A stretch of DNA of 64,000 nucleotides from Thalassospira sp. ER-Se-21-Dark (GTDB lineage: Bacteria; Pseudomonadota; Alphaproteobacteria; Rhodospirillales; Thalassospiraceae). Positions 43,243 through 52,006 of this stretch are shown piece by piece. The position numbers were made by a program, and so were the translations under genes. The notes under the pieces are model-generated. The model did not search any database, had not been told where the DNA came from, and saw nothing but the letters and a program-made list of their open reading frames with translations. The stretch is taken from assembly GCF_017922435.1 (NCBI RefSeq), contig NZ_VDEZ01000002.1:1014575-1078574 (forward strand). The letters run 5' to 3'. Positions within the stretch are counted from its first letter, which is position 1, and each line of letters begins with the position of its first letter.

Positions 43243-44211
43243 TTATTTGGACGGATCGAGTTTGGCCGGGATATCGTAGCCGTTCTCGCGGAACCACTTC
43301 GCAGCCCCGGGATGCAGCGGGATTGTCGCATACTGCAAGGTCAGCTCGGCCAGATTGACCCCTTTGACACTTGCCATTGCGGTGCCCTGCACTTCCTTGT
43401 CAGACATGATTGCGTCAACAATCTTGTAGGCTGCATCTTCCGAAAGACTTTCAGCCGCACCAACGCCAACACCAAAGCTCCAGGTGGAATAGGCATCAAC
43501 ACCGTCTGCGGCACCTGCGGGGATATCAACAACCGAGATATCAGGCATCTTTTCAATCAGGGCCTGTTTCTGATCATCGGTCAGGCTGAGGACCTTGATC
43601 GGTGTAAATGTTGCGATATCAAGTGTCGAGCTATCAAGTTTAAGACCGGCACCGGATTTCACATAACCGGTGACACGGTTGTCCTTGATCATGTCCACAA
43701 CATCGGTGGTCGAACCACGGACATATTCAGCCGAAAGGCCAAGGGCCTCGAACACGGCCTCTGTCGTGCTTTCGGTTGCTGATCCCTTGATACCGGGATT
43801 AAAGCGCTTGTCGGCAAGATCGGAAAGCGATGCGATACCGGAATCTTCACGCACAATCACGTTCTGCGGTGCACCGGTATAAACCCACAACAGACCAAGC
43901 CCGTCCATCGCGCGACCGTCAAAGGCCTTGGTCCCGGCATGGGCGTGTTGCGCAACATTGGTCGTGACCAGACCAAGGTCGATCTGATCGCGTTCAATAC
44001 GGCGCAGGTTGTCCATCGTCGCACCGGTTTCAACAACCGATGCCTCGATACCATTGTCCGCATCGTTGATCAACTTGGCCACAGAAACAAAATAGCCGTA
44101 ATGCGAAGATGATGCAGACGTCGAGCCGATCAGCAGCTTTTCCTGTGCGAAAGCCGGTACCGACAAACCAAAGGCGAGCACGCCCGCCAAGGCGAGTTTT
44201 GAAAGTTTCAT
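43243..44211 (-). CDS. TAXI-family TRAP solute-binding protein
   Basis: A 322-residue periplasmic protein with signal peptide MKLSKLALAGVLAFGLSVP and cleavage after AFA. The fold is TAXI: LLIGSTSASSSHYGYFVSVA, then SVVETGATMDNLRRIERDQI and DLADKRFNPGIKGSATESTT. A GGAGG ribosome site precedes the start. TAXI proteins often bind glutamate-like or other carboxylates. First gene of a four-gene operon with the fused permease, AtuA and its small partner, divergent from a LysR regulator. Confidence 0.92.
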   Translation of the reverse strand: MKLSKLALAGVLAFGLSVPAFAQEKLLIGSTSASSSHYGYFVSVAKLINDADNGIEASVVETGATMDNLRRIERDQIDLGLVTTNVAQHAHAGTKAFDGRAMDGLGLLWVYTGAPQNVIVREDSGIASLSDLADKRFNPGIKGSATESTTEAVFEALGLSAEYVRGSTTDVVDMIKDNRVTGYVKSGAGLKLDSSTLDIATFTPIKVLSLTDDQKQALIEKMPDISVVDIPAGAADGVDAYSTWSFGVGVGAAESLSEDAAYKIVDAIMSDKEVQGTAMASVKGVNLAELTLQYATIPLHPGAAKWFRENGYDIPAKLDPSK

Positions 44212-44341
44212 AATGTATTCCTCCCTATGCCGTCATCGGCATGTTTAACGTTCCGTCGGCAAGTCTTGTGCTTGGTTGTTTTTGGACGGACCGAAAGTGT
44301 CGACCAGTTTCTTTGTTGCAGGAAGATCAAATAATGAGATA

Positions 44342-44364
44342 ATTGATGCATGAAACGCATCAAT
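44342..44364. promoter_or_regulatory. Palindrome across the LysR start codon
   Basis: ATTGATGC (44342-44349) and GCATCAAT (44357-44364) flank the ATG of the LysR gene. An operator here could block its own transcription or translation (autoregulation). No matching site was seen nearer the TAXI promoter. Confidence 0.45.
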
Positions 44365-45291
44365 CTTGATACCGAAGAAATAAGATCCTTCTGTCTTCTT
44401 GCCGAAACGGGCAGTTTTCGCAAGACGGCTCAACGACTTGGCATCTCGGGATCAACCCTCAGTCGGCAAATCAGCCGGATCGAAGATCGCACGCAGGCGC
44501 GGCTTTTTGACCGCGACACCCGAAATGTCGCACTGACCGAACAGGGAAAAATGTTTCTCAGACTGGCGGAAAGGATCCTGAATACCACTGACTCCGCCCT
44601 CGACGAGTTTGACACCTACCTCAATACCAAACGTGGAAAACTGACAATCGCCGGCCTGCCGTCGGTAACGGCCGGGCTGTTGCCACCGCTGATTGCCGAA
44701 TTCATGCAGGCCCACCCGAATGTCGATGTTCAGCTAAATGACATGCTGTCCGAGGGGGTCTTGCGCGAAGTCGAAATGGGGCGTGCCGATATCGGCTTTA
44801 CCGCCGATGTGGTCGAGGACACCGATAACCTGTCCTTCCAACGATTGCTGAGCGACCGCTTCATCGCCGTCGGGGCACCGGGCGGGTTTCTTGACGAAAA
44901 CCGGACCTATCAGTGGGAAGAAATCCTGTCGCAGCCAATGGTTGCAATGTCGCGTGAAACAAGTGTGCGCTCGATCATTGATGCCGCCTGCAACCAGCAC
45001 GGCTTTGCCTTTCACCCCCGCTTTGAGGTGGCCCATCTGGCAACTGCAGGCGCACTTGTGTCCCAGGGGCTCTGTATTACGGCCCTGCCGTCCCTGACGC
45101 TTCCGGTTCTTGGGCGCGCCCCGCTTGTTTTCCGGCAACTGGAAAGCCCGGTTTTGTTGCGCCATATCGGTCTGATCTGGCGATCGGGCCGCACCTTGCC
45201 GCCGGCGGCACAGGCATTTTTGCATCTGGTGCGCAGCCGCAATCTCAAATCACTGGTCGCACATCTGGAAACCGAAAACACAGTGGCGTAG
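44350..45291 (+). CDS. LysR-family regulator of the TAXI-TRAP/AtuA operon
   Basis: A 313-residue LysR protein: HTH TAQRLGISGSTLSRQISRIE at about residues 20-40, then a substrate domain beginning LTIAGLPSVTAGLLPPLIAEF. It is divergent from the TAXI-TRAP genes, 138 bp apart, the classic arrangement for a LysR activator and its target. The effector is presumably the transported acid or a product. Confidence 0.9.
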   Translation: MKRINLDTEEIRSFCLLAETGSFRKTAQRLGISGSTLSRQISRIEDRTQARLFDRDTRNVALTEQGKMFLRLAERILNTTDSALDEFDTYLNTKRGKLTIAGLPSVTAGLLPPLIAEFMQAHPNVDVQLNDMLSEGVLREVEMGRADIGFTADVVEDTDNLSFQRLLSDRFIAVGAPGGFLDENRTYQWEEILSQPMVAMSRETSVRSIIDAACNQHGFAFHPRFEVAHLATAGALVSQGLCITALPSLTLPVLGRAPLVFRQLESPVLLRHIGLIWRSGRTLPPAAQAFLHLVRSRNLKSLVAHLETENTVA

Positions 45292-45473
45292 CGTCCCTTG
45301 GATGCGTTTTTGCACCCTTTACGGATACATCCGCATCTTAAATCTCCTTATGCGCGATAACATATCGAAGCCTGGAAGGATTATACTTCTGTTACCATTC
45401 ACAGGCTGGTCATCACGACCGGCTTGTGCTAGCAACCGATGCATCACCACATAACGCTTCAGGACCGGAATTT

Positions 45474-46010
45474 ATGGCTGATTATGATGTCAAGCCGCTG
45501 ATAACGGCGGACGAGATTGCCACCAAAATCGATGCGCTTGCCGCCGAGATCAATGAAAGCTTCAAGGATACCGAAAAGCTGATTGTCGTCGGTCTGCTGC
45601 GCGGCTCGTTTGTCTTCATCGCCGATCTGGTGCGCAAACTGACCGTACCGGTCGAAGTCGACTTCATGGTCGCATCAAGCTACGGCGATTCCACGGAAAG
45701 TTCGCGCAATGTGCGCATCGTCAAGGACCTTGATGGTCAGATCCGTGGCAAGGATGTCGTGCTGGTCGAAGACATCATTGATACCGGTTATACCCTGTCG
45801 GAAGTGGTGCGCCTTCTGAAAACCCGCGATCCGAACCGTCTGGAAATCTGCACGCTTTTGAACAAGCCGTCGCGCCGCGAAGTTGAAATCCCGATTGATT
45901 TCTGCGGCTTTGATATTCCCGATGAATTCGTGGTCGGTTATGGCATCGATTATGCCCAGAACAACCGAAACCTGCCCTTCATCGGCACGGTCCATTTCCA
46001 CGGCGAATAA
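45474..46010 (+). CDS. hpt: Hypoxanthine phosphoribosyltransferase
   Basis: 178 residues from ATG 45474. The PRPP loop [18 protein letters not shown] is the type I PRTase signature; [18 protein letters not shown] and [13 protein letters not shown] precede it, and the C-terminal [17 protein letters not shown] is diagnostic for Hpt. It converts hypoxanthine or guanine plus PRPP to IMP or GMP. An upstream start at 45426 is possible but less likely. A single gene with a terminator; 45292-45473 shows no other gene. Confidence 0.93.
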   Translation: MADYDVKPLITADEIATKIDALAAEINESFKDTEKLIVVGLLRGSFVFIADLVRKLTVPVEVDFMVASSYGDSTESSRNVRIVKDLDGQIRGKDVVLVEDIIDTGYTLSEVVRLLKTRDPNRLEICTLLNKPSRREVEIPIDFCGFDIPDEFVVGYGIDYAQNNRNLPFIGTVHFHGE

Positions 46011-46030
46011 GCCGGGCGAAAACAGAATTG

Positions 46031-46069
46031 AAAAAGGCGGGCAGCTTGATCAGCTATCCCGCCTTTTTT
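46031..46069. terminator. Bidirectional rho-independent terminator
   Basis: AAAAAGGCGGG / CCCGCCTTTTTT with an inner AGCT-TGATC-AGCT stem lies between hpt and the convergent membrane-protein gene, whose stop lies within it. Confidence 0.88.
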
Positions 46070-46545
46070 GTATTCGGATCATGGTGGCTTTCTTGGGTTT
46101 CCATGTGTCCCTTCGGGGGATCAAAAACACCAAGAGCAGCAAGGTCGGTGACCATTTTATCAAACCCGGATTGCATGCGCGGTTTGTTGCCTTGTCCTGT
46201 GGCATAGCCGGTCATGGCCGAATGCACCAAAAGATCGAACAACATGTCGTCTTCGGTTTTTTGCCTGCGCGCAGCATCGTCATGCACGGCTGCGGGATCA
46301 ACCGCGTCGCCGGGATCACGCTGTAACATGATGGCAAGAGCCACCAGCCCCAGTGTCACCAGCGTGCCGCCAATCGCCATGGCAGCAGCAATCGCGCCAA
46401 AGGATGCGGCAATCGCCATATAGATGGCCGCCAGCAAGAACCCTGCCCCGATCAACATCACAACCGCGATCGCGGCAAAAGCCGCGCCCTTTCGGACCGC
46501 GGCCTTTGCCTGATCGACAAGTATGTCGGTCAGCTGATCAATCAT
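46054..46545 (-). CDS. Small holin-like (YqjE-type) membrane protein
   Basis: 163 residues. The N-terminus TDILVDQAKAAVRKGAAF is followed by two long Ala/Ile/Gly-rich membrane helices (about residues 20-45 and 49-73), then a soluble polar tail rich in Asp, Met and His. The N-terminal half is like YqjE/phage-holin III (Holin-X) proteins, which usually follow an ElaB/YqjD gene, as here. The two genes overlap by 4 bp. The tail of about 85 residues is not familiar. Confidence 0.72.
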   Translation of the reverse strand: MIDQLTDILVDQAKAAVRKGAAFAAIAVVMLIGAGFLLAAIYMAIAASFGAIAAAMAIGGTLVTLGLVALAIMLQRDPGDAVDPAAVHDDAARRQKTEDDMLFDLLVHSAMTGYATGQGNKPRMQSGFDKMVTDLAALGVFDPPKGHMETQESHHDPNTKKAG

Positions 46546-46835
46546 TTCTGCAGCAGACGGCCGACAAGCAGGCCGACACCAAAGGTCACGGCTACAGATG
46601 CCAGCGGGTTCTCGCGAACCTGATCCACAGCCACACCGCGTGCATGATCAAACTGATCACGCGCCTGACCGGTCACTTCACGAATGCGTTCCGCAGCCGC
46701 CTGCGTTCTGGTCTCGGCCGCCTGACCACCCATCGTCTTCAGGGTTTTGGTGATTTCGGCCAGATCGTTACGCAACGCATCGACGTCAGCCTGAAGTTTT
46801 GCATTATCAGCAGTCGTCTCGGTCTTGGTCGCCAT
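46542..46835 (-). CDS. ElaB/YqjD/DUF883-family protein
   Basis: 97 residues: a long amphipathic helix (KLQADVDALRNDLAEITKTL; QAAAERIREVTGQARDQFDH) and a C-terminal membrane anchor VRENPLASVAVTFGVGLLVG ending LLQK. In E. coli such proteins are inner-membrane anchored, stationary-phase induced and bind ribosomes. A strong AGGAG site precedes ATG 46835. The 240-bp region downstream of pobA toward it (46836-47074) holds only the pobA terminator. Confidence 0.88.
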   Translation of the reverse strand: MATKTETTADNAKLQADVDALRNDLAEITKTLKTMGGQAAETRTQAAAERIREVTGQARDQFDHARGVAVDQVRENPLASVAVTFGVGLLVGRLLQK

Positions 46836-46973
46836 GGTTTTCTCCTATTGTCTTGAAAACAGCAACACACAACAAACGTGCGGACATGGCATAAGGTTCC
46901 CCAACCAATTGTGATGATTTCGGGGCATAACGGTTTGACCATAAATAAAAACGCGGCAAGCGATACCAAAAAG

Positions 46974-47002
46974 AAACGGTCCGCGTGGGTTGCGGACCGT
47001 TT
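46974..47002 (-). terminator. Rho-independent terminator downstream of pobA
   Basis: A perfect 11-bp stem AAACGGTCCGC / GCGGACCGTTT is followed on the minus strand by CTTTTTGG, about 70 bp after the pobA stop. Confidence 0.8.
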
Positions 47003-47074
47003 CATGACCTGTCGGACTTCTGGGCGGAATTGGAGAGTGGGACTTCTCCGTCGGGGGTGGGTATCCCCGTTACA

Positions 47075-48259
<1,185 letters not shown>

Positions 48260-48342
48260 TCACGGTTTTTGGTTCTGTTTTTGAATTGGAACAAGAACCG
48301 TTCCATTGCGGAAAGAATACGCCTGTTGCTGTTGGGACAGAA

Positions 48343-48397
48343 TGGACAAACCGGGATAATGATTGGACAAATCGAACATGTATTTGGTTTTGGTTAT
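48343..48397 (-). promoter_or_regulatory. Direct repeats and pca-like word upstream of pobA
   Basis: TGGACAAA occurs at 48343-48350 and 48364-48371, followed by CCG and TCG, exactly 21 bp apart, as expected for an AraC-type activator dimer. At 48385-48397 stands TGGTTTTGGTTAT, identical to 21110-21122 in the pcaD/pcaQ region. The rest of 48242-48584 has an imperfect hairpin at about 48430-48472 and no gene. Confidence 0.5.
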
Positions 48398-48623
48398 ACC
48401 TTGCGCGTGATCTGGTTCTAACCATCAGACGGACGCCCTGTCGCCAAAGGCCGATCCTTGGCCGGAGACAGGTGCGATAATGCCGGAAAATTCATCGTAT
48501 TTGTCGTCGTGATGAAAAATTCATCCTGTGAACTGTCGATCCTTTGTCAGCACTATGCTAAGTTGTTTCTTTCGGCCCTGCACAATGGCCCAAAACCCCT
48601 TTAAACCGCGACAGAACGGGAAG

Positions 48624-49478
48624 ATGCCTCAAAGCCGCGCCATCGCCATTTTCACAGATCTTGACGGCACATTGCTTGATCATGACACCTATAGCTGGAC
48701 GGATGCCCGCCCCGCACTGGATCGGCTGAAGCAGCTTTCCATCCCCCTGATCGCGGTATCTTCAAAAACACTCGCCGAACTGGAACATATCAATCAGACA
48801 TCCGGTCTGTTTGACGGACTTATCGGTGAAAACGGCGGCGTTATCGCGCTGAATGGCAATGTCGAACAATATGGCCCGGCCAGCGAAACCGTTGATCGCA
48901 CCCGCGAAGAAATCAAGTCGGCCGTCACGGTCCCGGTCGAAAGCTTTCGCACCGTAAGCCCGGAAATCATCGCAACAGAAACCGGCTTGCCGCTTGAAGA
49001 CGCCATACGCGCCGGTCAGCGTCATTGTTCAGACCCGCTGATCTGGCAGCCCGCAGCCAAGGACATCGCACTTGCCCGCAAGATCGCCGAAGAACATGAT
49101 TTGACGCTGGTGAAAGGTGGACGGTTCCACACGTTATGCGGCCCATCAAGCAAGGGACAGGCGATGCGACGCATGGTCGAACGCCTGAGCGTCACCTGGC
49201 TTGATGACGCGCCTGAAAACAAACGCCAGCAACGCTTTACGACGATTGCGCTGGGCGATTCACCAAACGATATCCCCATGCTGGCCGAGGCAGACTACGC
49301 CGTTCAAATTCCGTCAAAGCATGGCAAACGCAGCGCGCCGTTGCTCGACCATCCCAACTTTCGTATTGCGCCCCAACCGGGACCGGCGGGATGGAACGAA
49401 ACGGTTAACGACATTCTGGATCAGATAATAGGTCCTGCCCCTAATACCAATAAAAACAGCGAGGTACTTCATGGCTGA
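48624..49478 (+). CDS. gpgP: Glucosyl-3-phosphoglycerate phosphatase (MPGP-like HAD)
   Basis: About 284 residues from ATG 48624 (an ATG at 48585 is an alternative). HAD-IIB phosphatase: motif I IFTDLDGTLLD, motif II-like LIAVSSKTLAEL, the family-specific IGENGGVIALNG, GGRFHTLCGPSSKGQAM, and motif IV TIALGDSPNDIPMLAEADYA. It belongs to the mannosyl-3-phosphoglycerate phosphatase family. Because the next gene is of the glucosyl-type synthase, dephosphorylation of glucosyl-3-phosphoglycerate to glucosylglycerate is the likely reaction. It overlaps the synthase gene by 8 bp. Confidence 0.85.
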   Translation: MPQSRAIAIFTDLDGTLLDHDTYSWTDARPALDRLKQLSIPLIAVSSKTLAELEHINQTSGLFDGLIGENGGVIALNGNVEQYGPASETVDRTREEIKSAVTVPVESFRTVSPEIIATETGLPLEDAIRAGQRHCSDPLIWQPAAKDIALARKIAEEHDLTLVKGGRFHTLCGPSSKGQAMRRMVERLSVTWLDDAPENKRQQRFTTIALGDSPNDIPMLAEADYAVQIPSKHGKRSAPLLDHPNFRIAPQPGPAGWNETVNDILDQIIGPAPNTNKNSEVLHG

Positions 49479-50703
49479 TTTCCATCAGGGTGGCCCGATC
49501 ACAACCCTTCATCGCATTCTTGACCGAAACCCGGAAGAACTCGCCTATGAAATGAACGCCTTTGCCCGTCAACGGCGTCAGACCCTTATTCTGCCCTGCC
49601 TGTATTCCGAATTGGAAACACCGGCGATGACAACAATTGTCGAGGGACTGAAACAGGCAACCTATATCGACCAGATCGTCGTCGGGCTTGATCGCGCCGA
49701 TGCGCAGCAATACCTGCATGCGCGTGAGTTCTTCAAGGATCTGCCGCAACATGTCCGTATTCTGTGGAATGACGGGCCGCGTTTGCGCAGCGTTCATGAT
49801 CGCCTGAATGAAAACAATCTGGCCCGTTATGAACCGGGCAAGGGTCGTAACGTTTGGTACTGCCTTGGCTATACGCTGGCATCCGGGCGCAGCTCTGTTA
49901 TCGGTATCCATGACTGTGACATCGCGACCTATACGCCCGACCTTCCTGCCAAGCTGATGTATCCGATTGCCAATCCGGCATTCAACTTTGCCTTTGCCAA
50001 GGGCTATTACGCGCGTGTTGCCAATGGCACGCTTAAAGGCCGCGTGTGCCGCCTGTTTGTCACACCGTTGATCCGTGCGCTCAAGCAGGTTGTCGGCAAG
50101 ACCGATTTCCTGAACTATCTTGATTGCTTCCGCTATGCGCTGTCAGGCGAAATGGCGATCCGAACCGATGTGGCCTATGGCCTGCGCGTGGCATCGGACT
50201 GGGGCCTTGAAGTTTCGATGCTTTCGGAAATGTATCGCAATCACACGGTCCATCGTCTGGCCCAGGTCGATATCGCCGATATCTATGACCACAAGCACCG
50301 CGAATTTGACCCGGCGCAAAAGGATGATGGCTTGTCGCGCATGGCAAGCGATATCGCCAAATCCCTGTTCCGCAAACTGGCGACCCAGGGCACGGTCTTC
50401 ACCCCGGAAACCTTCAGAACGCTTAAGGCGACCTATTACCGGGCTGCCCTTGACCTGATTGAACAATACCGCGCCGATGCGCTGTTTAACGGGCTCAAGA
50501 TCAATCGTGACGAGGAAGAAAACTGTGTCGAAGTCCTGTCCGAGGTGATCATCAGTGCCGGTCAGCACTATCTTGAAAACCCGCTTGAAAGCCCGTTCAT
50601 TCCAAGCTGGCAGCGTGTTGAAAGCGCCATGGGCGACATCTTCGAACAGCTTTCAGGTGCAGTTGAAGATGACCTTAACGACATGGATATTGGCAAGGCA
50701 TAA
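49471..50703 (+). CDS. gpgS: Glucosyl-3-phosphoglycerate synthase-like glycosyltransferase
   Basis: A 410-residue GT-A fold enzyme of the GT81 type: LILPCLYSELETPAMTTIVE, DQIVVGLDRADAQQY, RNVWYCLGYTLASGRSSVIG followed by the metal-binding D-C-D (IHDCDIATY, near residue 150), FAKGYYARV, LSGEMAIRTDVAYGLRVASD, WGLEVSMLSEMYRNH. It joins glucose from a nucleotide sugar to 3-phosphoglycerate. GAGG precedes ATG 49471. With gpgP and the phosphorylase nearby it makes up a glucosylglycerate (compatible solute) module. Confidence 0.85.
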   Translation: MADFHQGGPITTLHRILDRNPEELAYEMNAFARQRRQTLILPCLYSELETPAMTTIVEGLKQATYIDQIVVGLDRADAQQYLHAREFFKDLPQHVRILWNDGPRLRSVHDRLNENNLARYEPGKGRNVWYCLGYTLASGRSSVIGIHDCDIATYTPDLPAKLMYPIANPAFNFAFAKGYYARVANGTLKGRVCRLFVTPLIRALKQVVGKTDFLNYLDCFRYALSGEMAIRTDVAYGLRVASDWGLEVSMLSEMYRNHTVHRLAQVDIADIYDHKHREFDPAQKDDGLSRMASDIAKSLFRKLATQGTVFTPETFRTLKATYYRAALDLIEQYRADALFNGLKINRDEEENCVEVLSEVIISAGQHYLENPLESPFIPSWQRVESAMGDIFEQLSGAVEDDLNDMDIGKA

Positions 50704-50722
50704 CGCGCGCAAGTGATCGTGC

Positions 50723-51202
50723 CTAATCATCGACCGGAAAAATCGCAAGGAAGATCTGGATAACATCTTCCTTGCCCGGTTTTTGCCGCAGAACCGGCAA
50801 AAGCAACCGTATGCCGCTTTGCCATTCCCTTTGAAAAATGCGCAAATGATGGATCTGTGGTCGGCCCGTGGTTCTGACCTCGGTCATCGCCGCATGCAGT
50901 CCGCCTGAAAAGCGGCAATCGACTTCGCGGGCAAACGCACCGCGCCAGTTTTCACCGGTCAGTGCGATAATATTTTCGCCTTCAATCAGTATCTGAAAGT
51001 CATCCTTTTCCGGGACATATTCATAGATAGAAATATCGTCGATCCACGCGGCCAGGTTATCAGGCTGGAAATCTGATCGTGTGGGAAGATTGCCCTCTGA
51101 CGCATGCGCGTTCCAGAAACCCAGAAGAGCCTGCGCAGCAGGCGACGCATCATCATCAAGATATGTTAACGGGATTTCCTTTTCACCGCCAAGCTTTGCC
51201 AT
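50723..51202 (-). CDS. PAS-domain (PAS_5) protein
   Basis: About 159 residues from ATG 51202 (GGGA upstream; a longer frame upstream looks non-coding). One PAS_5-like domain: LLGFWNAHASEGNLPTRSDF, AAWIDDISIYEYVPEKDDF, ENIIALTGENWRGAFARE, IRLLLPV. It is a paralogue of the next gene. There is no output domain; such proteins may act as cytoplasmic sensors by binding partners. It lies convergent with gpgS, 20 bp apart. Confidence 0.8.
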   Translation of the reverse strand: MAKLGGEKEIPLTYLDDDASPAAQALLGFWNAHASEGNLPTRSDFQPDNLAAWIDDISIYEYVPEKDDFQILIEGENIIALTGENWRGAFAREVDCRFSGGLHAAMTEVRTTGRPQIHHLRIFQREWQSGIRLLLPVLRQKPGKEDVIQIFLAIFPVDD

Positions 51203-51312
51203 ACCATTCCCAGTCACACTGACATCGCATGCATGCATCCAGACATGCATTGAACCCGTCGTCCCTTTCTTTATCCACGTGGGGCGCGGCACCATGCGAA
51301 ACAAGCGCGGCG

Positions 51313-51798
51313 TTAGTCCGGTTCGCTTTGCCCGCGATAGAGAAAATGGGTGACAAAGACCTGCTGGATCACCTTGCCAGCCCGGTCGGTGGTCTGGACC
51401 GGCAACATTATGCGCAGCCATTCCTCCCAAACCATGCGTTCATGCCCGACACGATGAAAGGCGGGCTTTCCGGTATCAATCACTTCCAGAAGCGTTGGAT
51501 ACACCGTGGTGCCGAAATCGAGATCAATCTGGCGCGGCGAGCATCCCTGATAACATTCGCCACTGGCGGCAATGATATTGGGTGCATCAATACGGATTAT
51601 GAAATCACGTTTTTCGGGAAGGAATTCATAGATGCAGATGTCATCAATCCATTGCGACAGAACATCTGCATTCAGACGCTTGCGGTCCGGAATTTGCCCG
51701 TTACGTGCCGCATCCCACCAGATTTCCACATATGCCCGGACGCGGTAATCCGTATCATCGGGCAAATGAAGAACCCGAACTTCCTGCGCATAAGCCAT
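51313..51798 (-). CDS. PAS-domain (PAS_5) protein
   Basis: 161 residues with the same fold as its downstream neighbour: EIWWDAARNGQIPDRKRLNA, SQWIDDICIYEFLPEKRDF, PNIIAASGECYQGCSPRQID, LRIMLPV. Shared words (WIDD-I-IYE-PEK-DF) show a duplication with substantial divergence. The upstream segment 51799-52006 shows no gene. The ligand and partners are unknown. Confidence 0.8.
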   Translation of the reverse strand: MAYAQEVRVLHLPDDTDYRVRAYVEIWWDAARNGQIPDRKRLNADVLSQWIDDICIYEFLPEKRDFIIRIDAPNIIAASGECYQGCSPRQIDLDFGTTVYPTLLEVIDTGKPAFHRVGHERMVWEEWLRIMLPVQTTDRAGKVIQQVFVTHFLYRGQSEPD

Positions 51799-52006
51799 TG
51801 CGCGCCATGCCCCTTGATCTCCCTTAATCCGGGCGACGAATACAGGAAAGACATATTGCGGTGCAATAGCAATTCATCACGCCACGCTCAACCGAAACTC
51901 AAATGATTACAAGCAGCATGACAAAGCTCGGAAAACCTGCAGAGTTTCACTACTTGGCGTCGGAAAAATTCCCGAAAAAAACGTCCGCTCTTTTAAACGC
52001 AAGCCC

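Noticed and set aside
45292..45473. Possible purine riboswitch upstream of hpt
   Set aside because: The conserved purine-aptamer loop sequences are not present.
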